Assembly: GCA_001414485.1 (NCBI GenBank)
Contig: LLEY01000120.1
Location: forward strand, 62,001 to 126,000
DNA length: 64,000 bases
Reading direction: 5' to 3'
Source of the DNA: Calycina herbarum
Taxonomy: Eukaryota > Ascomycota > Leotiomycetes > Helotiales > Pezizellaceae
Position 1 is the first letter of the stretch; each line of letters begins with the position of its first letter. Positions 36,001-46,102 of this stretch are shown in pieces. The notes beneath the pieces were generated by a model that worked only from the letters and a program-made list of their open reading frames with translations, did not search any database and had not been told where the DNA came from. The position numbers were made by a program, and so were the translations under genes.

Positions 36001-38040
36001 GTATACTCCTTCAGTTACAGCCGAGTTAAGAGTAGTACTCTATAGCTTACTTCTCTAAGATAATAATACCTACTAAGATTAACTACCCGATTTATAATAA
36101 AGAGATACTAGCTATTATACGTTCTCTAGAAGCCTAGAAACCTAAGCTCGAAGAGTCTCTACATTAGATACAGGTTATTTTAGACTATAAAGCTCTCGAG
36201 TACTTTATAATAACTAAAGCCTTATCTAGCTAATAAGCTCGCTAGGCTAAAACCCTCTCTCGATTTAACTTCCTACTTACTTATAAGCCTAGTAGCTAGA
36301 ATTAAGCAGATTCCCTTACTCGCTAAGACTAAGAAGTAGATAGTTAAATAGTAATAAAGATATCTACTTATATATAAGTCCTCTTATAGCCTAAGAATCT
36401 TAACTCGTAGATTATTATAAACCTAGACTTAGACCCTTCCGTAGATATTATATCTATTAGAGTAGCTGACAGACTATACAACTTAATTAACGATATCCTA
36501 TAAACCAATCGTATAAGTACAGGCCTTAACGCTCTCCGCTAGTACGCTACAGACGAACGCCCTAGCTAGACAACCTATAACAGCCTCCTACTATACTAAG
36601 AACGGCTTATCCTACTCGAGAACGACGATCTTAAAGTACGCTTACTAAGCGAGGTTTATAATCAAGTCTCGGTAGCCTACCCTAGACAATCTAAGACCCT
36701 AAAGCTAGTTATAGACCGCTACTACTAGCTACACCTTCGTTTAGATATACAACGATTCGTCTATAACTGCTAGACCTGCCGTCGCTCTTATATACCGCGA
36801 GACCGCCCCTCTAGACTCCTCAACCCCTTACCTATCCTAGATCGCCTATAGTAACATATATCAGTTAATTTTAAGGAATTCTCTCCTAATAAGTCTAGGA
36901 TAGATATAATTATTATCTTTATCTACTAGCTAAGTAAGAGATCTGTCTCTATCCCTTACCTAAAGACTACAGACGTAAAAAAGACTACGCAGATCTACCT
37001 CGACCGTATATAACACTATTATAGACCGTCAGATACTATTATCTCTAACCGCGGTCTATAATTCGTCTTAGAGTTCTAGTAAGAGTTTAACCAGATCCTA
37101 GAGACTAAGATTAAGCTATCTATAGCCGTATATATATAAACCGACAGTTAAACTAAGAATATAAACTAGTAGATTAACCAACGCCTTCGCCCGTTTATAA
37201 ACTACTATTAGAATAACTAGTCTAAACTAATGCTGATTATAGACTACGCTTAAGCTACACTTCCCTAGGACTCGACGACTCTTCCGCTTATATAAATCGA
37301 GCTTAGTTACGTACTACGTACCAGCTTTGATTAGGTCCGCCAGAGCCCGGAAGAGCTAATAAGCGTCTGTAAACAGCTTTCATAAGACGAAGCAGTTACG
37401 TACGCAACCTATATACACAGCGCCTAGGAAACCGTCTATAAGGGAATCGAGGCTACTTAGGAACGCTAGCGTAAGCAAGCAAACAAGCACCGGCGACTAG
37501 TAGACTTTACTATAAGCAATAAGGTCTACGTATCGACAAAGACGTAGAATATAGACCGCCTAAGCTATAAGCTCGACCAGTAGATAGCTAGTCTATATAT
37601 AGTCCTAGAAAAGGTTAGAAACGCTTTCTAGGTTAACCTGCCTCTAATAATTAAAATATAGCTTATAATCTCTATAAACAAGCTTCGCAAAGCTTTTAAC
37701 AATCTACTACTAAGCTAGCTATAGGAACTAGGACTGCCTATTATAGTTAATAGGTATAACGAATAAGATATAGACCAAGTACTAGCCTCTAGAGGCTATT
37801 ATAGAAAATTATAATACCGGGTTTAATAGGTACAAAGCGAGCCAGACCCAGCCTAGTACCTAGCTTCTAACTTTATAAGCTACCTATATAAGCTTTAAGA
37901 GTTTCACGCTCTAAATCCTTCTCTCCTAGGGCCTCCTAGGTACTTAGTAGAATAGTTATAGAGCTAGGAAGATAGTATAGACGAGCTAGAATATTATAAG
38001 AACAAGGATAAATTACCTATAGAGTAGTAGGTTCAGAGCT
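33031..38040 (+). pseudogene. Inner element gag-pol (RIP-inactivated)
   Basis: Gag starts with ATG at 33031 (MSADQPTNA). The zinc knuckle near 33874-33918 has lost a Cys (to Tyr) and a Gly (to Arg) through TG-to-TA changes. RT appears as LLLIDKTLTYLGKAYIFIKL (about 35285-35347), with the catalytic motif at 35529-35558 altered from YxDD to YLNN. RNase H is recognisable at about 35960-36130 (KTDSSNS...AYFSK...NKEILAI). Integrase holds a zinc-binding remnant near 36770, SVNFKEF near 36860 and ISNRG near 37035. A chromodomain-like WEDSIDELEYY tail lies near 37960. Stops interrupt every domain, so no protein is made. Confidence 0.85.
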
Positions 38041-38072
38041 CGCGGGCGAGCTCTACTCAAAGGGGGGGGTAA

Positions 38073-38401
38073 TATTATAGACCTGGCCACCGCCGAGCAC
38101 GTGACTCGCGTACGGCTGCTCGCCGGCGTCTGTAAAGCCTGCTATTCCTAGCCTAGCCTAGAACTATTCCTACTTAGGCTAGGAACCATTTCTATAAACA
38201 GATCGACATTCCTATAACTTATCGATTCCTTAGCTATCTCTATATTATAGGACCTTTAGAAGTCTTCTCTTTCCTTCTCTTCTCTTCTATAGCTTTAGAT
38301 CTTTAATTAAACCATCTCTTACTTCTCTGATTATCCGCTACACCTGTATATACTATAGGTAAGGATAACTACTAGAGGGCTAGCAGATTAGGTTTGTTAC
38401 A
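38073..38401 (+). repeat. 3' LTR of inner Gypsy element
   Basis: 329 bp, preceded by the purine tract AAAGGGGGGGG and TAA, and followed by TTTAC, the second copy of the target duplication. It ends GGTTTGTTACA, keeping the canonical CA terminus. Confidence 0.9.
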
Positions 38402-39533
38402 TTTACTCTAGTATTAGCTAGAGCAGAGGTTTTAAATCCATATCTATTAAAAACTAAGTTATAAGAGACTATAAACTGTTTTCCTCTAAGTAGCTGACTT
38501 AGATCGATAGCTAACTAGCTAGGACCTCGGTAAAGCAAGCCTAGAGGGGAGACTTTCCCTAGACTTAGTCGTTTTCTAACTGTTCTAAGTCAGACGTAGG
38601 CTCCGCAAGCTTATTAACGTCCGTAATAGGCTTAGAGTTCTCAGGGCATTCGCGGGCATAGTGCCCAGTCCTCTTACACTTGAAGCAGGCGTCGTCCGGT
38701 TCCTTATAGGCAGGCGTTGGTTCACGTAATAGTCTGTAAAGGCAGGGGGCTAGGGCAGAGGAGGTTATACAGAACGCAGTTTAAGTAGTAGTAAAAGTTC
38801 TAGCTAGGCAGGAGGTAGTAGTAGCAGTTACAGGCTAGGGGATAAGACGAGCGGTCCGTAAGTTACTTCTACAGAGCTAAAGTCTTCGTAAGTTCTTATT
38901 AACAAGTCAACACTTGTTTACTAGGGCTGTACTTATAAGCAGGACGTCTAAGAATAGTAAGACGGACTGTTATAGAGGTAGCGTAAGCTTATTATATAAG
39001 TCGGGCTATAAGTCGTCTGTTAGGATCCGTCTAGTGCCTATAAGGTGTAAGAAGCGAGTATAGAAGGTTGCGAAAGTCTCGTCATCTCTTATAATAAGCC
39101 GGCGGAATTCGATATAGGCGTTCTACACTTTGAACAGGTTCTCTAGGATATCTATAAGATATATAATCATTTCTTTTATAGACTAAAACAGCTTAGGTCT
39201 CTTCCAGTAACAGGGTATAAGATGCTTTTAAGCAATATCAGCTATATAGTTAAAAATGTAAGCTATCTTTGCTTCCTCTAGCTCAAATATAGAGGTGTTA
39301 ATAAGGAACTTGTCCTTAATCTAGATCTTCTAGTTGTCGAAGGTTAGAGACGAGCTATCTATTAAGGGCTTAGTATCCTTAAGCTTAACCGTAAACGACT
39401 TATGTTGTCTAGTTTCGGACAGGGTATTCCCTTACAGAGGGGTACAGACGTCGTCTAGTTGTTCTCGTAGTAGACGGACCTGTTTTAGGGCTATAGCGAG
39501 CTGTTAAGCGTCTATAGGCTGGTCGGCAGACAT
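38402..39533 (-). pseudogene. Outer element gag region
   Basis: Minus-strand gag, starting with ATG at 39533 and running to the insertion point at 38402. The CCHC knuckle CFKCKRTGHYAREC is intact. Fewer RIP-type changes are apparent than in the inner copy, but in-frame stops are present (for example TAG in place of a CAG codon). Confidence 0.8.
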
Positions 39534-39752
39534 CGTTATAGACGACTTAGTTATAAGGATAGAGGGTATAGGTGGAAGAGCCCTAGGCTCTTGTGTACGG
39601 TAGTGGGCGCGGGTATACAGGGCTGTATAAGGCGCCGGTAGCATCTACGGGCGGTCTATACGAACCGTAGGTGTTGTATTAGAATCGTAACAGATATTCT
39701 AATCCTTTCTAGAAGCAGTAGTAAATAGAGAGAAGAAGAGAGCTTTAGATAA

Positions 39753-40081
39753 TATAATAAACCTAATCTGCTAGCTCTCTAGTAGTTATCCTTACCTATA
39801 GTATATATAGGTATAGTAGATAATTAGAGAAGTAAGAGGTGGTTTAATTAAAGATCTAAAGCTATAGAAGAGAAGAGAAGGAAAGAGGAGACTTCTAAAG
39901 GTCCTATAATATAGAGATAGCCAAGGAATCGATAAGTTATAAGAATGTCGATCCGTTTATAGAAATGGTTCCTGGCCTAGGTAGGAATGGTTCTAGGCCA
40001 GGCCAGGAATGGCAGGCTTTGCGGACGCCGGCGAGCAGCCGTACGCGAGTCACGTGCTCGGCGGTGGCCAGGTCCGTAACA
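39753..40081 (-). repeat. 5' LTR of outer Gypsy element
   Basis: 329 bp on the minus strand. Read 5' to 3' it begins TGTTACGGACC, retaining the canonical TG terminus. The target duplication TTTCT follows at 40082-40086. An apparent open frame across its end is only LTR sequence. Confidence 0.9.
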
Positions 40082-40086
40082 TTTCT

Positions 40087-42594
40087 ACTTATAAAAATAT
40101 TAATTATAGCCTTATAACAACTGATGAAATCCTTTAGTAAAATATCTCGCTTATATCCTCTCGTACCGGTTTCATAAGAAACACTTCTAGTTGAATATAG
40201 AATAGATATTGTCGGTATCCACAAGTGGTTAGCACTTACACGTGCCCTTCTCGCTTAACGAGGAGGGCAGGTATTTAAGTAGAACCGAGTACACTTGTAC
40301 TCGGTATGCATCAACGATAGTTACAACGATAATATACTCTTTTTGCATCAAGCTATTGACCACCAAGTCAAACCAACAGATATAAAAAGACCTCTGGTAA
40401 TGAATTTCACGAGAGTCTAGAGAACGGGATTTTTGAAGAGACATTCTTAGCTTATGTCTCGTTCTATAACTTCAGCTAAGCTACGAGACTGTTCCCTTTC
40501 TTATCCGAATGAATACTCCTTAGTATCAAGCGAGTTTCTATTCTTTTCTTTCTATTTTCCATTCGAAATTCCCTCTGCTATATAATAGGTCCGTTCCGAA
40601 ACCGAAACCTCTCATAGCAGTCTATACTTGAGTGTCCTCGATTTACGCACTAGCAACACTTGAAATCGCACGCGGCTAGATAGAAGAAAGTTTTCTTCTT
40701 TAGATAAGGGACATCGTACTGTCAACTATCGGAGAATGCGGGCAGGCTCAGGCTATCGTACTACTACTCGTGGTTTAACTAATTTGCTTTTGGGTGTAAA
40801 AATTATGGCTCGCCTGGCTGATAGGAATATGTGAGTTGATTTTAGTCCTGAGAAACAGGGCTCAGATATAGGAGGGGGGAGATTTCAAATGTCTTGTACT
40901 TGTGAAATTTCCTTTTCTTACTACTTCTATATTAATTCTCTATTGAAATCCTTCAAGAATACGGGAAGTTCCTCGGGGTTTGGTATAGGGAACACAGTTG
41001 CGAAGCTTCGATACGAGTTGTAATAAGAAGTCGAGTGTGGTCAAACACGCGAGACTAGACCTCGCTGGACGTCGCAATCTTAGCAGCATAGTGCTCTCGA
41101 GATCCGAAGAAGAAACGGATGAAGTATAAATCCTTTGCGCTGTGTATTAGTACAGCTAGGACACTGGGGATAACACCAAAGATGAGGCCATGGTAGATGA
41201 GGGGACGTCAAAAGCTCCCGTGGGGGCTCTGTTGAGTCCACTAGTATGATTATTGAAGGTGCGCGAGAGAGCTCTCTTCGCGCAGGCAAGAAGCAGTTTA
41301 TCAAATGAGTTTCAATTTATGATTCGCGGCTTAGACTCCCTCCCGCGTTACGTTTTCGACAACAAAAAATAATGTACATGAAAGGGAATCCGAGGGGGGG
41401 GGGGGTTTATACTCCGAACTAGTCCGCATTGGGAGGAAGGTTGTGCCTTCCCTTCCTAGCCTAACCCTGAGCTGGTCACGGGACAACGTCGAGCTGTGAG
41501 TGCGAGGGAAGGAGCGACTGTTGGCAGGGTTCGGGAAAGAACGACTTGGGGGGGTTGACCTTCCTCAACGTAACACTTTCCACAGCAAATGTCTTCAGTG
41601 TCACGAAGAACCTCGGCCTCGAATACGTCGGCACCGACAAGACTCCAGATGGACTTTTCTCTCAGACTCGACTTGGTCAAGTCGAAGGACGACGAAGTCA
41701 GGGAAGGAACGACCTCGACCACGAGAGAGACCGTGTTAGGTAAGAGCCTTGCAGAGGTTTTGACCTTTTTCAGAACCACACTTTCGACCGACTATTTGTG
41801 GATGAAGTCGAAGCGGAATATAATTATATTACTTTGACTTTGTCACTCTGAATTTGCTTTTCCATCCTTCCCATTATTATCAGGATGGTCTCGGCCACAG
41901 TTCCATTTCACAACCGCATGCGTACTTCTAGTAGGTGACCTACTGATAGCACCGGCCATTTTCCAGTCTCCCAATGAATAAGCTTGGTTTCCGTATGTCG
42001 TGGGAAACCAGAGTTCCTGTTCCAACCACCTTAATATCTGATTTGAGACTTAAGTTCCACTGCTTATTAATATCTACACGCAGGGGATAGTTGTACTTAA
42101 TAACTTCCCAGAAGTCACTCCCTGCTAGCCTAATTGAGGACCACCTTGTAGGTCTTTTTTGATATGCGTAGACTTCAATTTAGTTATGTGGAAGATCTCT
42201 GTCTTTGTACTTAGCAGTGATCTATTGTTTTTCAGGACATATCATCTTACTCATACTTTGAAATGAAGTGGAAGGTTTTGAATTACCATAGCAACTTCAA
42301 CCTATTAGCAAGAATGCAAAGGGAGCGCTGAATTCTAGCCAAGGATTGTTCTTCCGGACCCAGGGATTTTTACAGAACCATTCACACACAATCCGAATCA
42401 CAAAATCACATAGCAGGAGTAGCAAACACGAAATAAGTTCGAAAATTTATTGTAAATTAAGTATTAAAAATATCCTAAGAGGTATCAAATAATAAAAAGA
42501 AGCTTTTCTTCCCTCCCATATCCTACAAGTCACCCTATACACATCCCCTTCTCCATCCCCTTCCCCTCCTCTCCATCCTCATTCCCCCAGTTAT
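40087..42594. other. Intergenic stretch between transposon block and wetA-like gene
   Basis: No gene recognised. Composition returns abruptly to normal at the outer target duplication. A G-run lies at about 41391-41405, and 41500-41740 contains imperfectly repeated GACGAAG/GGAACGAC-type words. The last few hundred bases are presumably the 3' UTR and flank of the wetA-like gene. Confidence 0.4.
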
Positions 42595-44130
42595 TTAAAC
42601 CAACAACCCCTCCTCAACAAGTCCATCAACATTCCCTCCAACAGCCCTGATAGCTCTAGCAGCCGCCTGCGTCAACCTCCTCCTCTTCTCCAGAGCCTCC
42701 TTCTCCCTCCTCGCCTTCGTCTTGCTACTCCCCGAAGGCGCAACCCCAGTAAGGATCTTTTTACTATCATCCGGAGTATAATTTACGAAATCCGCGATTC
42801 CACCTGCAGAACCCGAGTTTTGGGAGCGCCGCTTTCGGACTGATGGGGCCTCGGAATGTGAAGATTGACGAGGCGAAGTGTGGGATGTGTGACGGCGGTG
42901 GTGGTTTGATTGTTGGTGGCGAGGGCGTTGGGAGGAGGTTGGGATGTAGTATCCTCGTTGGATACGCACGATTTCGGATGTGAATTGGGGTTGTACGTGT
43001 CGTGGTGAGTGTTGTTGTAGGATGGTTTGAGTGGAATATTGGTTGGGCATTTGGATCATGAATCCTGAGTTTGCGAGCATGGGGTGTCTTCTTGCGTGAA
43101 GATTTATATTACCCGCATTGTTCTCATGCGCCAATCCATTTTGAAGTTGTAGAGTGAGACTTTTAGTCGCGAGTTGTGGGTTTGTGTGGTATCCTGTTGG
43201 TAAGGGGTGGGCGAGAGGAGCTTTAGAAGCGTGGTTCCAGCGCATGGGGGTCATGGGCTCGGTGGAGAGGAAGGCAGCGCTATCGTATGTCGAGGGGGAG
43301 AAAGTTGGACTGGCTGTTTCGGGCCAGAAGGAAGCTGTGCTTTGGAGTTCTGGGGTAGGGAGTGTGGAGTTTTGTGAGACTTTTCGAGAGTGGGTGCCGA
43401 TGAGCTCAGGGGTATCTATTGGTGTAGCGAGGAGGGTGGATTCTTGTTGAGTAGTTGAAAGTTGGTTTTGCTCTTCATTTATTGCTTCCATTGATGGGAA
43501 GTCATCGAGTGAGAGTGTGGTTGGGTTCTCCTCAAAGTCGAATTTGAATTTTAAGGCATCGAGATGGAGTTTGTCGCCTATTTGTTCCAGCTCTTTTTGG
43601 CTGTGGTTTGAATGGCGGTTTAGCTTCGTTGTAGAGCTTTGTTTGCGGATTGGACTTCTAAGTGATCGTTCCAAGTTTGTAGTTGCCTTTTTGAGACTGT
43701 TTGATATTAACTCTGCAAGGCGAGTCTTTCTTCGAGCTTCAGCGGCGACTGAAGGGTGCGGTGTTGATGGGAGTGAGGATTGCGCGAATGTAGATTTTTT
43801 GGGCGAGTCTAGAGTGATGCCCTCTAGAGAAAGAAGCTCACTATCTGAAATTGCGGCCCTTCCAGACAATTCCGAATAGAAGCCATGATCTTTAGTTGAA
43901 TCTAATGAAGCTTCACCAAAGTCAGCTGCCCACCCTTCGCCTGGCCACGAGTCATGCTCGCTTGTGTTTTTCGTATCATCGTCGTGGGAGCTAAGAGAAG
44001 CATCCCCAGAATTGATGTAATCGACTGTCGAATCTGGAGCTATCGAATATTCCGCGGTATGGTTGGGACTGAATGTGACGAACTGGTCGAAGAATTCGCT
44101 GTCGAAGTCTTCGTAGCTCGGCCCGAACAT
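42595..44130 (-). CDS. wetA: WetA-like conidial maturation regulator
   Basis: Single exon, 511 aa (Aspergillus WetA is about 555). I chose the ATG giving MFGPSYEDFDSEFFDQFV because it resembles the start of Aspergillus WetA (MF, a short spacer, then an FxQ[FY]V motif). The conserved C-terminus is clear: NYTPDDSKKILTGVAPSGSS, then KTKARREKEALEKRRRLTQA, ending GLVEEGLLV. The middle is low-complexity, rich in Ser, Thr, His and Gln. In Aspergilli WetA acts last in the BrlA-AbaA-WetA cascade and directs spore-wall completion, so it should act in the nucleus of developing conidia. The frame stays open 5' of the chosen ATG without an ATG, preceded by an AG acceptor-like site, so a 5' exon is possible. 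The gene lies tandem with and downstream of SDHAF2. Confidence 0.75.
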   Translation of the reverse strand: MFGPSYEDFDSEFFDQFVTFSPNHTAEYSIAPDSTVDYINSGDASLSSHDDDTKNTSEHDSWPGEGWAADFGEASLDSTKDHGFYSELSGRAAISDSELLSLEGITLDSPKKSTFAQSSLPSTPHPSVAAEARRKTRLAELISNSLKKATTNLERSLRSPIRKQSSTTKLNRHSNHSQKELEQIGDKLHLDALKFKFDFEENPTTLSLDDFPSMEAINEEQNQLSTTQQESTLLATPIDTPELIGTHSRKVSQNSTLPTPELQSTASFWPETASPTFSPSTYDSAAFLSTEPMTPMRWNHASKAPLAHPLPTGYHTNPQLATKSLTLQLQNGLAHENNAGNINLHARRHPMLANSGFMIQMPNQYSTQTILQQHSPRHVQPQFTSEIVRIQRGYYIPTSSQRPRHQQSNHHRRHTSHTSPRQSSHSEAPSVRKRRSQNSGSAGGIADFVNYTPDDSKKILTGVAPSGSSKTKARREKEALEKRRRLTQAAARAIRAVGGNVDGLVEEGLLV

Positions 44131-44407
44131 GTCAGGGCTGGTATTGTATGAGGCCACGGAAGGGAAAGACGTTGCGTAGTAGGGCAACGAGTGAGAGTAG
44201 AAAGTCTGAGAGGGAGTGATGAGACCTCGTGGCAATTTCTCAGCCCAGTGTTTAGGAGTTATGCAGGTACGACAGACGCGTTGCTATGTGAATAATGCTG
44301 GAAAGCAAAACATCCCTAAGGGGGATACTTATGCAGGAGATCAGATGCATAGAACGACTCCCAGCCTTCTGCATTACCTAGACATTATTGGTACAATGGG
44401 TGCTCCA

Positions 44408-44987
44408 AGAATGTTGTGGCTTTGCAGCTACCCCCCATTACACGTGGGAGGACATACACGTGATTTTGGCCCTATCAAACAAAGAGCCAATTTGGCCTAA
44501 ACCTTCAGGTTGCATTCTTTTCCCCAGCCATTTTAATGTTGTGTGCCAGTTTGTGGTTGGGTGGGGGGTTTCTTACATTCCTCAATGTGACTGGTTGGCA
44601 ACAGCATTCCAAAAGACTCGGGATGTGAAACATTTCCTTCTGAAGCGAACAACGACGATTCCTGCCACCCTGAGCATTGTAGATAGGCCAATTGTAAGAT
44701 TCTGAGAAGAGAAAAAGTCTAGGAAAATGGGGCTTTGTGCGGACAAAGAACGAGGAGAGCGGGGCGCTTTGTTCGTGTCTCATAGTTCCCGAGAAATATC
44801 GCGACTTCATGTAGATCTAGGCAAATGAACGGAGAGAGCCGTGGGTATCCCTCAACTCTGAGAATAAAGAGCGCTACTCTTTGAAAGGATATCCCAGTAT
44901 TCAGATGATATGCTCCTTTATGAATTCTAAATGAGCTTCAACTGAATTGAGTTCAACTGAGTTGGAAAAAGTTATGTAATTAGAATG
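44408..44987. promoter_or_regulatory. Cluster of CATTCY (AbaA-type) sites upstream of wetA-like gene
   Basis: Five matches to CATTCY, the AbaA/TEA-domain site known from Aspergillus, occur in the 0.9-kb upstream region: 44408-44413 and 44982-44987 on the minus strand, and 44513-44518, 44576-44581 and 44605-44610 on the plus strand. Four fall within about 200 bp. Chance predicts roughly one per kilobase counting both strands. In Aspergillus AbaA activates wetA, so the cluster supports the gene assignment; binding itself is inferred. Confidence 0.35.
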
Positions 44988-45049
44988 TTTTGTTCATGTG
45001 AACTTGTTTACACCAAATGACGAGTACTATACAGCTTTTGAAAAGCTTT

Positions 45050-46102
45050 TTAACGGTCGGTCTCAAAGACCGGAGGCATGAAAGCCATACCTTTAGATGT
45101 CTTGTTAGCGAGGGAAAATCGATCGCACAATAGAGAAACTTACCGCCTCCACTTTGTCTAGACCCCTCGTCTACAAACCCCTCCTCAAGGACACCCCCGG
45201 CAGACCTCGAAATAACATGTCTTCTCAGCATAGATAATATCTCGCTATTCCTCCATCTTACTGGTACTGGACGATATGCGGGCTTGAAAGTACCAACAGT
45301 CTGGGCCCACTCTCCGCTTCTCGGCTTACCCTGTCGCCACTCATCTGTCTCGAGTTTCGGGGTTTTGTCGTGACCTTGTGCATTCGCTGTTGCTCCTTCT
45401 GGTCCCTTTGCTGCCCCCTCGGCAGTCTCTTGCGATGTTGGTGATGGTTGCTGAGTCGCCCAGTAATATATATCCCAATCATTCTCGTCCAAGAAGAGGT
45501 CGAACTGGGCCATTTGTGCCATTGTCATGTCCCGTAAATGTGCCTCTGCGAATGTTGACATTAGAAGATCGCTTTCCAATGTACCCCTCTTACGGCTCTG
45601 ATCTAATTAACAAAGATGTTAGCCATCATCTCCAATTCTGTGATGTTGATGATTGCGAACATAATAACCTAGCTCTCATTGTATTTGCGTCCTCGCCCGT
45701 TCTACGTAAAGGCTCAACTTTGAATGATGCTCCTTCCATCTCCCCAACTCCAATCTCGGCTGTTTCTCCTTCTTTTCCTTCGCCCTTTTGTGTCCCTCCA
45801 GTCATGCGCTCGGTGTTCTCTGGGCTCGAGTCCGTCGGGGCAAACTTCGAGTCGATTGAAGAGATGAGCTCTGGTGGAAGATTGTGTGTTCCTGCAGATG
45901 GCATATCGTTTGTGATAGTAGAGTTCGTATTCGTTATATGCGGATTGAGAGGCTTCTCGCTCTGTATTTTGCGATGCTCTTTGGTTCCTTCATGCTCCTT
46001 TGCGTTTCCCGGTCCAGCTAGTCGGCGTGCGGTATATGAAATTGGTCGAGCGAAGACCATCGAAGGCCTCGCGGCACGAAATAACAGCCTGATTGAAGAC
46101 AT
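45050..46102 (-). CDS. sdh5: Succinate dehydrogenase assembly factor 2, mitochondrial (Sdh5/EMI5)
   Basis: Three exons, minus strand: 45661-46102, 45144-45602, 45050-45090; introns 58 and 53 bp; 313 aa, longer than yeast Sdh5 (162) because of an acidic, low-complexity N-terminal half. Sdh5 promotes covalent FAD attachment to the flavoprotein subunit of complex II in the mitochondrial matrix. The N-terminus ([20 protein letters not shown]) is basic and Arg/Ser-rich, a likely targeting presequence. The first splice restores [19 protein letters not shown], containing the family RGxxE motif; [17 protein letters not shown] follows, the signature of the family. The first donor is GTTCGC, slightly unusual, but it is the only one that keeps the motif in frame. 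The last exon adds [13 protein letters not shown]. Confidence 0.93.

Larger units (their letters stand above)
32483..38401 (+). mobile_element. Inner Ty3/Gypsy LTR retrotransposon, plus strand, complete but RIP-mutated
   Basis: A 5,919-bp element with 329-bp LTRs (32483-32811 and 38073-38401) and target duplication TTTAC at 32478-32482 and 38402-38406. It is inserted in the opposite orientation into another copy of its own family; the equivalent uninterrupted site is visible inside it at 34158-34162. Domain order (gag, zinc knuckle, RT, RNase H, integrase, chromodomain-like C-terminus) is that of a Ty3/Gypsy chromovirus. Stops, mostly TAG, interrupt all frames and TA steps dominate, as expected after RIP. 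Purine tract AAAGGGGGGGG at 38059-38069. Confidence 0.93.
28238..40081 (-). mobile_element. Outer Ty3/Gypsy LTR retrotransposon, minus strand, interrupted
   Basis: A minus-strand element bounded by 329-bp LTRs (28238-28566 and 39753-40081) and by the target duplication TTTCT (28233-28237 and 40082-40086). Removing the nested element and its extra target copy (32478-32482 or 38402-38406) leaves 5,920 bp, one base different from the inner copy. gag begins with an ATG at 39533 on the minus strand. The CCHC zinc knuckle near 38653-38700 is intact (CFKCKRTGHYAREC). The pol half (28567-32477) carries many stops and is dead. Base changes relative to the inner copy are overwhelmingly C/T and G/A transitions. 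The purine-tract counterpart (C-run at 28571-28578) borders the 3' LTR. Confidence 0.9.

Noticed and set aside
39937..40444. Two small minus-strand frames at the right edge of the transposon block
   Set aside because: The first is LTR sequence plus flank; the second has no motif or splice pattern.
41391..41405. G-run as the end of a poly-C/poly-G MITE
   Set aside because: No matching C-run arm and no shared loop sequence nearby.
43154..43879. Plus-strand frames of 98 and 120 codons
   Set aside because: They are antisense to the wetA-like coding sequence and show no family features.
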